64,000 nt of DNA. Source: Monoplex corrugatus. Its lineage: Eukaryota; Mollusca; Gastropoda; Littorinimorpha; Ranellidae. Position 1 is the stretch's first letter. Every line of letters starts with the position of its first letter. Positions 35,860 to 47,544 of the stretch are shown here, one piece after another. Made by a program: the position numbers and the translations under genes. The stretch spans positions 46,086,181 through 46,150,180 of the forward strand of contig CM060307.1 of NCBI GenBank assembly GCA_030674185.1, read 5' to 3'. The notes beneath the pieces are model-generated. The model worked only from the letters and a program-made list of their open reading frames with translations. It did no database searches and was not told the DNA's origin.

Positions 35860-35955
<96 letters not shown>
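35340..35955. repeat. (CTGTATCTGTGTG)n minisatellite grading into (TG)n
   Basis: TG blocks separated by CTGTCTGTATCT; pure TG from 35861. Confidence 0.95.
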
Positions 35956-35956
<1 letters not shown>

Positions 35957-36087
35957 CGTGTGAACTCTGTCTTTCTTCTTTTCTCGTGCGTGTCACTGGT
36001 CTTTTTTTGTTTTTGTTTTTGTTATTTTGAGTTTTGTTTTTGTTTCGTTTGCTTCTTTGTTTCTTTTTCGATTTGGGGGATGTTTGT

Positions 36088-36365
36088 CGTCATTGTCGTC
36101 GTCGTCGTCGTCGTTGTTGTCGTTGTTGTTGTTGTTGTGTGGTGGTGGTGGTGGTGGTGGTGGTGGTGGTGGTCGTCGTCGTCGTCGTCTCGTCGTCGTC
36201 GTCGTCGTCGCGTGGTGGTGGTGGTGGTGGAGGCGGTGGTGGTGGTTGTGGATGTTGTTTTTGTTGTTGTTGTCGCTGTCGTCGTCGTTGTTCTTGTTAA
36301 TGTGGTTGTTTGTTGCTGTTGTTATATGTTGTTGTTGTTGTTGTTTTGTTGTTATCATCGTCTTG
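36088..36365. repeat. Trinucleotide block (GTC/GTT/GTG)n
   Basis: Successive GTC, GTT and GTG tracts. 36366-36650 has no recognisable gene. Confidence 0.95.
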
Positions 36366-36650
36366 TTGTTGCACGAGTTCTTCAAGATTGGTTACGCATG
36401 AGTAAAGAAGCTTTCAGGTTCTTGTGTGTCCGCCTGTGGTCCATGTCATTATCTCGCTCCACGGCTTGTCATTGTCACTGTCCCCTCGTTATTCTTCAGG
36501 CAATGTTTATCCGGTTAATGTGACCCAAACTATTTTGCAAGCAAATTACGTGCACGCGCGTGGAAGTGTGTTGGGTGAAAGTGTGAGAGAAATTCTGTTC
36601 GTTCGTTCTTTGATTTAACGTCTTTTCACTATGAGTGATATTAGAAATTC

Positions 36651-36685
36651 TCTGTGTGTGTGCGTGTGTGTGTGTGTGTGTGTTG

Positions 36686-36722
<37 letters not shown>

Positions 36723-36941
36723 GTGTACGTGTGTGCACGCACGTGCGTATGTGTGTGTGTGGCGCGCGCGCGTGTGTATCTATGTGTGTGTGTGTGTGTG
36801 GTGTGGTGTTCCGTGCGTGCGTGAGCGTGTGTATGTGTGTACGCGTGCGTGTGGAAATGTTTAAAGCACATTGCCATGAAAAGATGGTGTTTTTTGTTTT
36901 GTTTTGCTTTGTTTTGTTTTGTTGTTTGTTTGTGTGGTTGG

Positions 36942-37007
<66 letters not shown>

Positions 37008-37018
37008 TGTGTGTGTGT
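36651..37018. repeat. (TG)n with (TTTTG)n inside
   Basis: TG tracts flank a gttttgttttg stretch and an alternating cgcgcgcg run at 36763-36772. Confidence 0.93.
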
Positions 37019-37118
37019 TTGCCCCTTCTCAACCGAATTGTAAAATTACCATCATCATCATAAGATGAAAAACAAGAAAGAATACGACGATGATGATCGC
37101 GGAGATTCATCATAATCA

Positions 37119-37335
37119 TGAAGAAGAAGAAGAAGAAGAAAAAAGAAGAAGAAGAAGAAGAAGAAGAAGAAGAAGAAGAAGAGAAGAAGAAGAAGAAGAA
37201 AAGAAAAGAAGAAGAAAAGAAAGAAAGAAAGAAGAAGAAGAAGAAAGAAGAAGAAAGAGAGAGAAGAGGGAAGAGAAGAACAAGAACATGAAAAGAACAA
37301 GAACAACAAGAAGGAAAACACAGAAGAAGAAAAAA
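37119..37335. repeat. (GAA)n microsatellite
   Basis: Long pure GAA section, about 37120-37255, then imperfect. 37336-37530 holds nothing recognisable. Confidence 0.95.
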
Positions 37336-37529
37336 TAATTATTGTGAAACAAATATTTTAAAATGTGCTCATACGCTCGTATCTCACTGCATTTCTTTGA
37401 TTGAGACGAAGTACCAAAAACTATTCATATCGATGATTATTCATTTTATGCATATGCATATATACAACATATTGGCAAACAAACTCAACCCCAAACTCCC
37501 AATACAACCACGTCAGTTAAAGAAACACT

Positions 37530-37952
37530 CTGTATTTGTTTGTTTCTTTGTGCGTTTGTTTGTCTATCTGTTTGTTGTTTGTTTTTGTTTGTTTGTTTGT
37601 TGTTGTTGTGTTTTATTTTTTTTGTTTACTTGTTTATTTATTATGACAGAAGCTCTCGTGTGTGGAGTGCGAGTGAGTGAGTGAGTGAGTGAGTGAGGGA
37701 GGTGAGAGAGAGAGAGTGTGTGTGTGTGGGTGGTGGTGTGTGTGTGTGTGTGTGTGTGTGTGGTGGTGTGTGTGTGTGAGTGTGTGTGGTGTGTGTGTGT
37801 GTGTGGTGTGTGTGTGGTGTGTGTGGGTGGTGTGTGTGTGTGTGTGTTGTGTGTGTTGTGTCTGTGTCTGTGTGTCTGTTTGTGTCTGTTGTGTTGTTGT
37901 GTGTGTGTCTCTGTGTGTGTCTGTATGTGTCTATGTGTGCATGTGTTTTTTC
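37530..37952. repeat. (TTTG)n, (GAGT)n and (TG)n blocks
   Basis: Three simple repeats in series: TTTG 37537-37600, GAGT 37667-37696, TG 37717-37945. 37953-38139 has no recognisable gene. Confidence 0.93.
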
Positions 37953-38139
37953 TGTCGATGCGAAAAATACGATTTTCTCAAATGTTTCTAAATGGGTCTT
38001 TATAGATTCGGTCAGAGAAGTAGACTGTTCAGGAGTCGCGAATGCATAAGTTCGATATCAGTGGTACCAAGGTCGAGGTCACACTGAAAATAGTGCCTTA
38101 AATCAGGCTTTCTTGAGGAAGGTGAGAGAACAACACTTT

Positions 38140-40090
38140 CTCGGGTACTTTTGACAATATTTATATTCTCATTTTGACAATATTTTTTCCTCTGTTTTTG
38201 ACAGTATTTACATTCTCTTTTTGATGATATTTGTATTCGCTTTTTGACAATATTTACATTCTCTTTTGACAATACTTACATTCTCTTTTTGACAATATTT
38301 ACATTCTCTTTTGACAATACTTACATTCTCTTTTTGACAATATTTACATTCTCTTTTGACAATACTTACATTCTCTTTTGACAATATTTGCATTCTTTGA
38401 CAATATTACGTTCTCTTTTTGACAGCATTTACGTTCTCTTTTGACGGTATTTACATTTTCTTTTTGACAATATTTACATTCTCCTTTGACAATATTTACG
38501 TTCTCCTTTGACAATATTTACGTTCTCTTTTGACAATATTACGTTCTCTTTTGACAATATTTACATTTTTTTGAAAATATTTACGTTCTCTTTTTGACAA
38601 GCATTTACGTTCTCTTTTGACAATATTTACATTTTCTTTTTGACAATATTTACGTTCTCTTTTTGACAACATTTACGTTCTCTTTTGACAACATTTACGT
38701 TTTTTTTGACAACATTTACGTTCTCTTTTGACAATATTTACATTTTCTTTAAGACAATATTTACGTTCTCTTTTGACAATATTTACTATTTTTTTGACAA
38801 TATTTACGTTTCTTTTTGACAACATTTACGTTCTCTTTTTGACAACATTACGTTCTCTTTTTGACAATATTTACGTCTCTTTTGACAACATTTACGTTCT
38901 CATTTTGACAACATTTACGTTCTCTTTTTGACAATTTACGTTCTTTTTTGACAACATTTACGTTCTCTTTTTGACAGCATTTACGTTCTCTTTTGACGGT
39001 ATTTTACATTTCTTTTTGACAATATTTAAAGTTCTCTTTTGACAACATTTACGTTCTCTTTTGACAATATTTACATTCTCTTTTTGACAACATTTACGTT
39101 TCTCTTTTGACAATATTTACGTCTCTTTTTGACAACATTTACGTTCTCTTTTGACACATTTACGTTTCTCTTTTTGACAACATTTACGTTCTCTTTTTGA
39201 CAACATTTACGTTCTCTTTTTGACAATATTTACTTCTCTTTTGACAACATTTACGTTCTCTTTTGACAACATTTACGTTCTCTTTTGACAACATTTACGT
39301 TCTCTTTTTGACAACATTTACGTTCTCTTTTGACAATATTTACATTTTCTTTAAGACAATATTTACGTTCTCTTTTGACAATATTTACATTTTTAAGACA
39401 ATATTTACGTTCTCTTTTGACAATATTTACATTCTCTTTTGACAATTTACATTTCTTAAGACAACATTTACGTTCTCTTTTGACAATATTTACATTTTCT
39501 TTAGCACATTTACGTTCTTTTGACAATATTTTACATTTTCTTAAGACAATATTTACGTTCTCTTTTGACAATATTTACATTTTTTAAGACAATATTTACT
39601 TGTCTTTTTGACAATATTTGCATCTATTTTGACAATATTTCCGCTCTCTTTTGACAATATTCTATATGCGTTTTTGACAATATTTCAATCTCATTTTGAC
39701 AATATTTACATTCTCTTTTGCATTTTCTTTTTTTTTACAATATTTACAATCTCTTTTTGACAATTTTACATTCTCTTTTGACAATTCTTACATTCTCTTT
39801 TTGACAATTATTTACTTGTCTCTTGACAAAATGTTACATTCTCTTTTGACGATACCTACATTTTCATTTGACAATTTTTACATTTTCTTTTGACAATATT
39901 TACAATCTCTTTTTGCAATTATTTACATTCTCTTTGACGATTTTGATATTTTCTTTTGACAATATTTACGTTCTCTTTGACATTTTGATATTTTCTTTTG
40001 ACATATTTACGTTCTTTTGACGATTTTGATATTTCTTTTTGACAATATTTACATTCTCTTTTGACGATTTTGATATTTTTTTTTGACATT
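38140..40090. repeat. Minisatellite, 22-bp unit, about 88 copies
   Basis: Unit ttttgacaatatttacgttc plus tc. The subunit aatattt/acattt alternates, and units with ttctct and tttctt alternate in the 38.4-39.6 kb part. It decays at both ends. Confidence 0.95.
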
Positions 40091-40209
40091 GTTAGCAGCC
40101 TCCATAGTCCTTTTCACGTCGTTTATTTCTTGAATGGCTTGACCATATGTTTTGCTTTATTGTTTGTTTGTTTATTTGTTTATATAATCGTTCTTGTCGT
40201 TGTTTCATT

Positions 40210-40257
40210 AATTTGTTGTTGTTGTTGTGTTTTGTTGTTTTGTTGTTGTTTTGTGTT

Positions 40258-40289
<32 letters not shown>

Positions 40290-40512
40290 GTTGTCGTCGT
40301 CGTTGTCGTTGCCGTTGTTGTTGTTGTTGTTTGTTGTTGTCGTTGTTGTTTTGTTTTGTTGTTGTTTGTTGCGTTGTTGTTGTTGTTGTTGTTTTGTTGT
40401 TGTTTGTTTTGTTGCGTTGTTGTTTTTGGTATTTGTTGTTGTTGTTGCTGTTGTTTTGTTGCCGTTGTTGTTGTTAGTTGTGTTGTTTTGTTGTTGCTGT
40501 TGTTGTTGTCTA
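40210..40512. repeat. (TTG)n trinucleotide block
   Basis: TTG with TCG, TTTTG and GCC interruptions. Confidence 0.95.
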
Positions 40513-40609
40513 CTGTAGGCCTAGCAATAACTCAGCGCCCACCAAACATTCTCACATGCACATCAGTAATAAACATTTCACACATGTGCGTGTGCTCGTC
40601 TTAATGATA

Positions 40610-40745
40610 GACAGAAGAAGAAGAAAAAGAAGAAGAAGAAGAACAACAACAACAACAACAACATCAAGAACAAGAACAAGAACAAGAGCAAGAAGAAGAA
40701 GAACAAGAACAAGAACAAGAACAAGAACGAAGAAGAAGAAGAAAA
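40610..40745. repeat. (AAG/AAC)n trinucleotide block
   Basis: AAG, AAC and AAGAAC mixtures. It is complementary in type to the TTG block 100 bases upstream. 40746-41010 has no gene. Confidence 0.95.
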
Positions 40746-41014
40746 CTAGATGTAGAGAGTAATCTGCCCCTTTTTATACAAGACGACTGACAAGAAAGAA
40801 CCGCTAAACGCGAAAGTTGATTGCCAAGACAAGCTGAAGCTGCCGCAACAAAAGAGGTGCATTGTCTGGCTTCTCTCCCTTGATAAATCTGGTTACTATT
40901 GACACACTGCCATCTCAATGGACTGGCCACATGAATATGCATGAGCTGTCCAATATCCTGCCTGTATGCTCTTTGTATGGTCAAACCCATGGTGCTGAAA
41001 CTGACATAAACGCG

Positions 41015-41272
41015 GGGAGAGAGAGAGAAGAGAGACAGACAGATAGACAGACAGAGACAGAGACCCACAGACAGACACACAGACAGACATACACAGACAG
41101 AGACAGAGACAGACAGAGACAGGTAGAGAGACAAAAACGAGGTCAGAGACAGAGAAAGAGAGAGAAATAGGCAGAGAGGGAGACAGACAGAACGACAGAC
41201 AGACACAAAGTCAGAGAGAGAGAGAGGGAGAGAGATAGAAACAGAGACAGAGACAGACAGAGACAGAAAGAC

Positions 41273-41312
<40 letters not shown>
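41015..41312. repeat. (GACA/GA)n low-complexity block
   Basis: Purine-rich simple repeat. Confidence 0.95.
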
Positions 41313-41313
<1 letters not shown>

Positions 41314-41329
41314 TCTGAAGTTTATTCAA

Positions 41330-41545
41330 GAGAGATTCACTCACTCGGACAACGCCTTATGCGCCCCCCCCCCCCCGCCCCCACAAATTTATCAGCAAGT
41401 ATCAGACAGACCCCCCGAGCTTGCGGAAAACCCAATGTGATGGCATGGTTTTGAAATGGACAGCGGTGAAGGCACCTTTGAAATTCAAACCACCCAAACC
41501 ACCAGAATGATGAAAGCATTCAGATGGACAGCACAGAGGCCAGAT
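41330..41545 (+). mobile_element. Gastropod-type repeat, second copy
   Basis: Shares with 45262-45480 the blocks ttcactcactcggaca / ggcattcggacaattcc, atgcgc, cagacttcctgacc-like sequence and, strongly, accaccagaatgatgaaagc-attcagatgg-cagc. A C10 run lies inside. Confidence 0.6.
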
Positions 41546-41599
41546 TCTATTTTGCCGGCTGGGCTACGACTGAACACAAGCCAACGTTAGAACCTAGAA

Positions 41600-41908
41600 A
41601 GAGAGACACAGACACACACCTGAGACACACAGACTGAGAGACAGACAGACAGACAGAGACAGAGACAAAGAGAGAGACAAAGAGACAGAGAGTGAGAAAG
41701 AGAGAGAGTAAGAAAGGCAGAGAGAGAAAGAAAGAGAGAATGAAAAAGGGAGTGAGAAAAATAGAGAGAAAGAAAGAGAGACAGACAGACAGACAGAATG
41801 AGAAAGAGAGAGAGAGTGATAAAGAGAGAGAGAAATAGAGACAGACAGACAGAGACAGACAGAGACAGATAGACGGACGGACGGACAGAAATAGGAAAGA
41901 CAAGGAGA
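41600..41908. repeat. (GACA/GA)n low-complexity block
   Basis: Purine-rich simple repeat with GGAC at its end. 41909-42230 contains nothing recognisable. Confidence 0.95.
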
Positions 41909-42232
41909 GAGAGACTTCAGACTTCAAACTACAAATGATTTATCCATGTTAGTCCAAAGCCTCTCATGAAGGGGTGTAAATTACAAAATAAATCAAGTTA
42001 TCAACAACAACAACAAAGTTGTAGGCACAAAAGCATTATGTATCAATGTAAACTAAAACCACTTTGCAACAAACACATGGCCTAGTTATAAAATACGTAT
42101 CTACGAGATATCTTTTAGTCTTTTGACAGATTGGAACTGAAATATCGCCAGGTGTTTTATTGCTTCTTCATTTTCTGTTGTGAGAAGTTGAATTAACTTT
42201 ATCTTTTCAGGGATATTCCAGTAATTTACCTT

Positions 42233-42233
42233 G

Positions 42234-42264
<31 letters not shown>

Positions 42265-42665
42265 GCAGGCAGACTGACAGACACAGACAGACAGACAGAC
42301 AGAGACAGAGAGAGACACAGAGAGAGACACAGAGGGAAAGACAGACAGACAGACAGAGAGACAGAGACAGACAGACAGACAGAGACAGAGAGAGAGCACG
42401 AGAAAGGCACAGACAGAAAGGCAGAGAGAGAGAGACAGAGACAGACACAAACAGGCAGACATACAGAGACACAGACAGAGAGAGGGACAGAGAGAGACAG
42501 AGACAGACAGACAGAGACACAGACACAGAAATAGAGAGAGACAGACAGACACAGAGACACAAAGAGAGAGACAGAGACAGAAAGAGAGAGACAGAGAGAG
42601 ACAGAAAGAGACAGAAAGAGAGAGACAGAGACAGAGAAACAGAGACAGAGACAGACAGACAGAAA
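42233..42665. repeat. (GACA/GA)n low-complexity block
   Basis: Purine-rich simple repeat, the longest of this type here. 42666-43025 contains nothing recognisable apart from a CCCGCTC-type pyrimidine stretch. Confidence 0.95.
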
Positions 42666-43025
42666 GAGCAGGTTACATTTACCACACCAAGACAAGTAAT
42701 GGCGGCATCCCTCTGGAGATTGCGTGCCTTCCTTCGCTTAAGCTGTAAATTAATTTCTTCATGGAAAAGTTACTGCTACATAGCCGTTATCGTCTACTCC
42801 CTTTACCCGCTCCCCGCTCCCCGCTCCCACTCCCCGCTGCCCACTCCCACCAAACTCCACCTATTACATCCCAGGTCAAAAGGTTCAGGCCTTCACCATG
42901 TCCTCGAGTAGATTTCCTAAGAAAGTACATGTAGATTGGATTTTCACACTCCGAGTGTGGTGAGAGAACTGTCTGTGATGTACCCAAATTGGACGTGATC
43001 ACGTCCCAACAGTTGAAAAGAAAAT

Positions 43026-43452
43026 TGTATTGTATTGTATTGTATTGTATTGTAATTGTATTCCATTCTATTGTGTTGTGTTGTGTTGTGTTGTGTTGTG
43101 TTGTGTTGTGTTGTGGTTTGTGTTGTGCTGTGCTGTGTTGTGCTGTGCTGTGTTGTGTGTGCTGTGCTGTGCTGTGCTGTGCTGTGCTGTGCTGTGCTGT
43201 GCTGTGTTGTGTTGTGTTGTATTTATTGTATTGTATTGCATCGTATTGTATTGTGTTGTATTGTATTGTATTGCATTGCAATGCATTGAATTGCATTGTA
43301 TAGCATTGTATTGCATTGTGTTGCATTGCATTGCATTGCATTGCATTGTATTGTATTGTATCGTATCGTATCGTATTGTATTGTATTGTATATAATTGTA
43401 TTGTATTGTATTGTATTGCATTGCATTGCATTCCCTTGCATCGTATTGTATT
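43026..43452. repeat. Pentanucleotide array (TTGTA/TTGTG/CTGTG/TTGCA)n
   Basis: Four pentamer variants occur in blocks: TTGTA, TTGTG, CTGTG, then TTGCA and TTGTA. 43453-43785 has no gene; a short imperfect palindrome (ggcggtggtctcatgagagc...caccgcc) lies at 43470-43499. Confidence 0.95.
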
Positions 43453-43789
43453 GCTGGGCAAAATTCAGGCGGTGGTCTCATGAGAGCTCACACCGCCACA
43501 GCTCGAAATCAGGTGGAGGAATTGTTTCCATTTCTAAACACAAAAACAGCTGGTGACAACAGAGGGCGTCCAGGAGTCATGACCTGGATGCGGTCTGGCC
43601 CTCTTAGAGTGTAAGAAGTTCAGTGCCGAAACTCGAGCTTGAGGAGGGTATTTTTCTTCTGAAAATCTTCTGGTTGTCCAGCTCTCCCCACAGTTTCATG
43701 CTATTGCTACTGCAGCTTATCAAGACTATGTAGACCAACGACCGTAAGGGATAAGCAGCAAACAGCAATGAAGGCACTATTCAGTAATC

Positions 43790-44285
43790 ATCATCGCGTG
43801 CCCTGCATCATGGCTTTGGGATCATGGCCTCTATATGCATCTGTCCCTTGTCACTGCAAGTACATATTCCACCCTTTCCGTCCTCAGCCACCCTGCAAGT
43901 CCGTCCAATATTTTCTCCCTACGTCTACATGGTGTTCTCTTTCCCTCCAGCTTTCCTGTTGTGACCAGATGCTCTAATTCCCCTTTCCTCATAAAATGGC
44001 CTATAAAATTGCTTCTTTATCGATGATCAATTTTGTGTCTGCCTCCATGAAGACTGTCTCGTTTGCTTTCTTTGCTGCCCATAGAACTCTCAACATTCTT
44101 CTTAGAAACCACATCTCGGCTGCCTCAATCTTGTTCTTTTACCTAATCTTCTTTATCGATGATCTTCTATTGTCTGCCTCCATGAAGACTGTCTCGTTTG
44201 CTTTCTTTGCTGTCCATGGAGCTGTCAACATTCTCCTTAGAAACCACATTTCGGCTGCCTCAATCTTGTTCTGGCTTTCAACATT
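43790..44285 (-). mobile_element. RTE-like LINE 3' fragment with internal duplication
   Basis: Reverse complement of the RTE 3' end from near the tail (gtgccctgcatcatggcttt). The segment cttctttatcgatgatc...ctcaatcttgttct (44010-44138) is repeated at 44149-44273, giving a tandem duplication of about 130 bp inside the fragment. Confidence 0.85.
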
Positions 44286-44455
44286 CCTTCACTGTTCTGG
44301 TGTACTGTGATGTGGTGGAGGTGAAGCTCTGCCAACCTGTCATCATGCTCTCAATGGAAGAGGAAGAACGGAGCTGTCTCGTTCAGTGACAACTGTGTGC
44401 TGCTATTGACTGCTTGGCTTTTACTGACACCAGTATACCTCCCGCTCGCCCCCCC

Positions 44456-44456
44456 C

Positions 44457-44496
<40 letters not shown>

Positions 44497-44870
44497 CCTT
44501 CTCTGTCTGTCTGTCTGTCTCTCTCTGTCTGTCTGTCTGTCTGTCTCTGTCTCCCTATCTCTCTCTCTCTCTCTGTCCCTATCTCTCTCTCTCTCTTTCT
44601 TTCTCTCTCTCCCTGTCTCTCTCTCTCTCTTTCCCTCTCTCTCTGACTCTGTCTCTCTCCCTCTCTCTCTCTCTCCCTCTCTCTCTTCTCCCTCTCTCTC
44701 TCCCTCTCTCTCTCTTCCTCTCTGTCTCTGTCTCCCTCTCCCTCTCCCTCTCCTCTCTCCCTCTCCCTCTCTCTCTCCCTCTCTCTCTCCCTCTCCCTCT
44801 GTCTCTCTCCCTCCCTCTCTCTGTCTCTCTCTGTCTCTCTGTCTCCCCCTCTCTCTCTCTTTCTCTTCTT
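44456..44870. repeat. (CT)n with CTGT and CCCT variants
   Basis: Pyrimidine simple repeat. 44871-45260 contains short diverged repeats of ggggttaaa(t/c)ggtttat at 45115-45250 and no gene. Confidence 0.95.
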
Positions 44871-45261
44871 GGTTCTAGTTCTCTGGTCCTCAAACTCACC
44901 AGTCAAACCGATGCTGCCATTTCTGTTAATAAGCCAATTATCCCCACCCTCATCCTCCATTGGCCTCTGGGAATAAGCTGATTACCACCAGAGACAGTCT
45001 TAATGTGTGGCTGTCTATTCTGGGTACCTGAAGAAAATTATAGGATGAAGTTGTAAAGGACAGGGTTAATTGGATTATCTTTCCACAACGAGCTTGATAC
45101 CAGGCGCATGGCAGGGGTTAAACGGTTTATGGAAGGGTTAAATGGTTTCCAGTAGAGTTTAAATGGTTTATAGCGGGGTTTGAATTATTTAAAGCAGAGT
45201 TAAAGGATCATATGAAGGAGGTTTAATGACTCATAAGAGTTTATGGGGTTTAGAGTTTGTT

Positions 45262-45480
45262 AAAGAGCGATTGATGGCATTCGGACAATTCCATATGTAC
45301 TCCACCCAAATCCGCCAGCAATCATTTGGCAGACTTCCTGACCTGTGCGAAACCCTATGCGCTGGCAAGACCTTGAACTGAGGAGCGGAATTGCAAGAGG
45401 TGGGCAGGGGGGGGGGAGGATTTTTGAAACCCTAAGTTAACACCACCAGAATGATGGAAACATTTAGATGGGCAGCGAAC
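45262..45480 (+). mobile_element. Gastropod-type repeat, third copy
   Basis: Blocks attcggacaattccatatg, ccgccagcaatcatttggca, gacttcctgacctg and gctggcaagaccttgaa resemble a repeat that I recall as common in caenogastropods. The 3' part matches 41490-41545. Confidence 0.55.
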
Positions 45481-45495
45481 AGGCTATCCAAATGG

Positions 45496-45865
45496 AATCA
45501 TCACCATCATTGTTATTATTATTATCATCATTATTTTTATATCATCATCATCATTGTCGTCATCGTCATCACCATCATCATCACCATCATCATCATCACC
45601 ATTATTATTATTATTATTATTGTTGTTATTATTATTATTATTGTATTATTGTTATCATTATTATCATTGTTATTATTATCATTATTATTACCATCATCAT
45701 CATCACCATCATCATCTTCATAAACAACACTGTCATCATCATTAGTACTAGACTCTATTTTTTCTATTATTATCGGTATTATGATTATCATTATTATTAT
45801 TATAACTATCATCATTATCATTACCATTTTTGTTATCATCATCATCATTATCATTCGTATATTGC
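45496..45865. repeat. Trinucleotide block (ATC/ATT)n
   Basis: ATC, ATT and ACC tracts. It follows the repeat at 45262-45480, as simple repeats follow other retroposon 3' ends here. Confidence 0.95.
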
Positions 45866-46018
45866 CTATGACTACATCCTGTGTTTGACAGGCAGTGTTT
45901 GGCCAAGTCAGTTATAATTCTCACGGCAAGACAAAGAGGCACCAATTTGCCCAAAGTGTGTGTGAGTCCTGTCAACAGACCGTGTGTCTGGGCCTGTGGC
46001 TAGCTGACGTTTCTCAGC

Positions 46019-46211
46019 TTAACCCTTTGACTCCTGCATCCCATCCACAACTGAAAAAACTTATCCCTTTGACTCCCTCACCCTATTCACCAGCTTCCTG
46101 TAGGAAGCTGGTGGATAGGGTGGAGGGAGTCAAAGGGTTAAGTTTATGTTTTGCTAGCATGGTTGATAATGCAGGATGCTGGTGGACAGGGTGCTGGAGC
46201 CAAAGAGTTAA
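46019..46211 (+). mobile_element. TTAA palindromic MITE, copy 6, complete
   Basis: Best reference copy. Outer left TTAACCCTTTGACTCC; inner palindrome 46063-46141, with arms atccctttgactccctcacc and ggagggagtcaaagggttaa around agcttcctgtaggaagct; then ttgctagcatggttgataat and an outer right arm ending AAAGAGTTAA. The same terminal motif therefore occurs four times in about 190 bp. It has no coding capacity. Confidence 0.9.
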
Positions 46212-46287
46212 TGCCATCTGTCCAGTACCAGCTCCTTTTCCTCTGACCTTTTTCTGTTCCGTTGACAGGTTCTCCTCTTTCCAGTGG

Positions 46288-46406
<119 letters not shown>

Positions 46407-46516
46407 GGTGAACTCTCGTCAACGAATTTAGCGGTCACGTTTTTCAGAGCTCTGCACCCAGTTAACCAATTTGCGTTAATTACGGAGTACTTCACTGTGT
46501 CTGATGTTAAGTCATC

Positions 46517-47544
46517 ATGCCTCTGGCAGGTGTAGACTGTAGGGTACGTTGTGGTGGATTTCTCACCATTTACATAGATTTCATGGTCAAGCGGGCTAAT
46601 TTCAAGCTAGCCATGACTCTTCGTGTGTTGACAGTTAGGACTCGTGTGACCGGTGTCATGGTAGGGTTGGTCCTCTCGTCATTTTTCTACAGCGACCTGT
46701 TACTTAGTTGCGGCGATGTGGATCAGAACCCAGGTCCTAGGTCCAACCAAAGCAGTGCGTTGAAACAGGCTCGACTGACCAGTGATGGTGCCACATGCTG
46801 TGCCAGTGCTGACCGCCTTTCACTTATGGACCATGACCGCTCTTCATCAGGTGAGGGATTGTCTAACGACCCAACATTGAAGGACGTTATGTCTTCGATT
46901 TAGTGCATACATACTAAGTTTGATGATATGAAAACTGAACTTAAAAATCTGCGTGAAATTGTCAGTGATTTGAAAAATGAAATGCATGATATCAGGGACT
47001 CTGTTCGTAATCTGACAAGAGAAAAGACTTCCTTAAAGCAGAGATTACAGTACTAAAGGACAGACTTGATCAAATGGAAAGAAAAACTGATGATCTTGAA
47101 GGTCGGTCGAAAAGAAACAACATCACGTTCTACGGAGTCCACGAAAGAGACGGTGAAACAAAGAAGGAATGTGAAGATTGTGTACAGGACATACTGACAG
47201 ATAAATTAGAACTTTCAAAAACAGTACAGTTTGACCGTGTGCATCGCTTGAACACCAAACCAAATTCCCCAATCATTGCCAGGTGTATATGTTATAAAGA
47301 TAAAGAAGAAATCCTTAACGCAAAGAAAAAACTGAAAAATAGCCTAATATTTATTGGGGAAGACTTTACACAAAGAGTTCGCGACATTAGGAAACGATTG
47401 GGACTTCATTTGAAAAAAGCTGGAGATGACAACAAAAGGGCCACCATGATCTATGATCACCTCCTTACTGAGGGTAAGAAGTTTGAATTAGATGACAATG
47501 ATAAATTAAAAGAAATCAGACAGTGTCTGGCCGGCCCAATGTAA
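46517..47544 (+). pseudogene. LINE ORF1: 2A-like leader, coiled coil, RRM-like (Transposase_22-like) protein
   Basis: The frame opens at 46517. A hydrophobic stretch (VTGVMVGLVLSSFFYSDLLL) leads into GDVDQNPGP at 46712-46738, about 65 residues in. A Ser-rich stretch follows. An in-frame TAG at 46901-46903 and a shift near 47040 break the frame. Between them the codons give a Lys/Glu/Leu heptad-like segment (KFDDMKTELKNLREIVSDLK). From 47074, 156 codons stay open: MERKTDDLEGRSKRNNITFYG, VQFDRVHRLNTKP, CYKDKEEILNAKKKLKNSL and GEDFTQRVRDIRKRLGLHLK. These resemble the RNA-binding ORF1 proteins of L1-like and related LINEs, which coat the element RNA. The 2A-like motif would split the leader from the RNA-binding part during translation; activity is inference. 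The gene is not functional as it stands. Confidence 0.8.
46712..46738 (+). other. 2A-like (StopGo) motif GDVDQNPGP
   Basis: Consensus for 2A ribosome-skipping peptides is D(V/I)ExNPGP. Here the Glu is Asp (DVDQNPGP), and the preceding residues LLLSC are of the usual hydrophobic type. The predicted skip lies between Gly (46733-46735) and Pro (46736-46738). Confidence 0.8.

Noticed and set aside
38140..40090. Bacterial-type -35 boxes (TTGACA) repeated in the 22-bp array
   Set aside because: TTGACA is part of the repeat unit; there is no matching -10 spacing or gene, and the DNA is eukaryotic.
40061..40604. Cys/Val-rich frames over (TTG)n
   Set aside because: Trinucleotide-repeat translation in all three frames.
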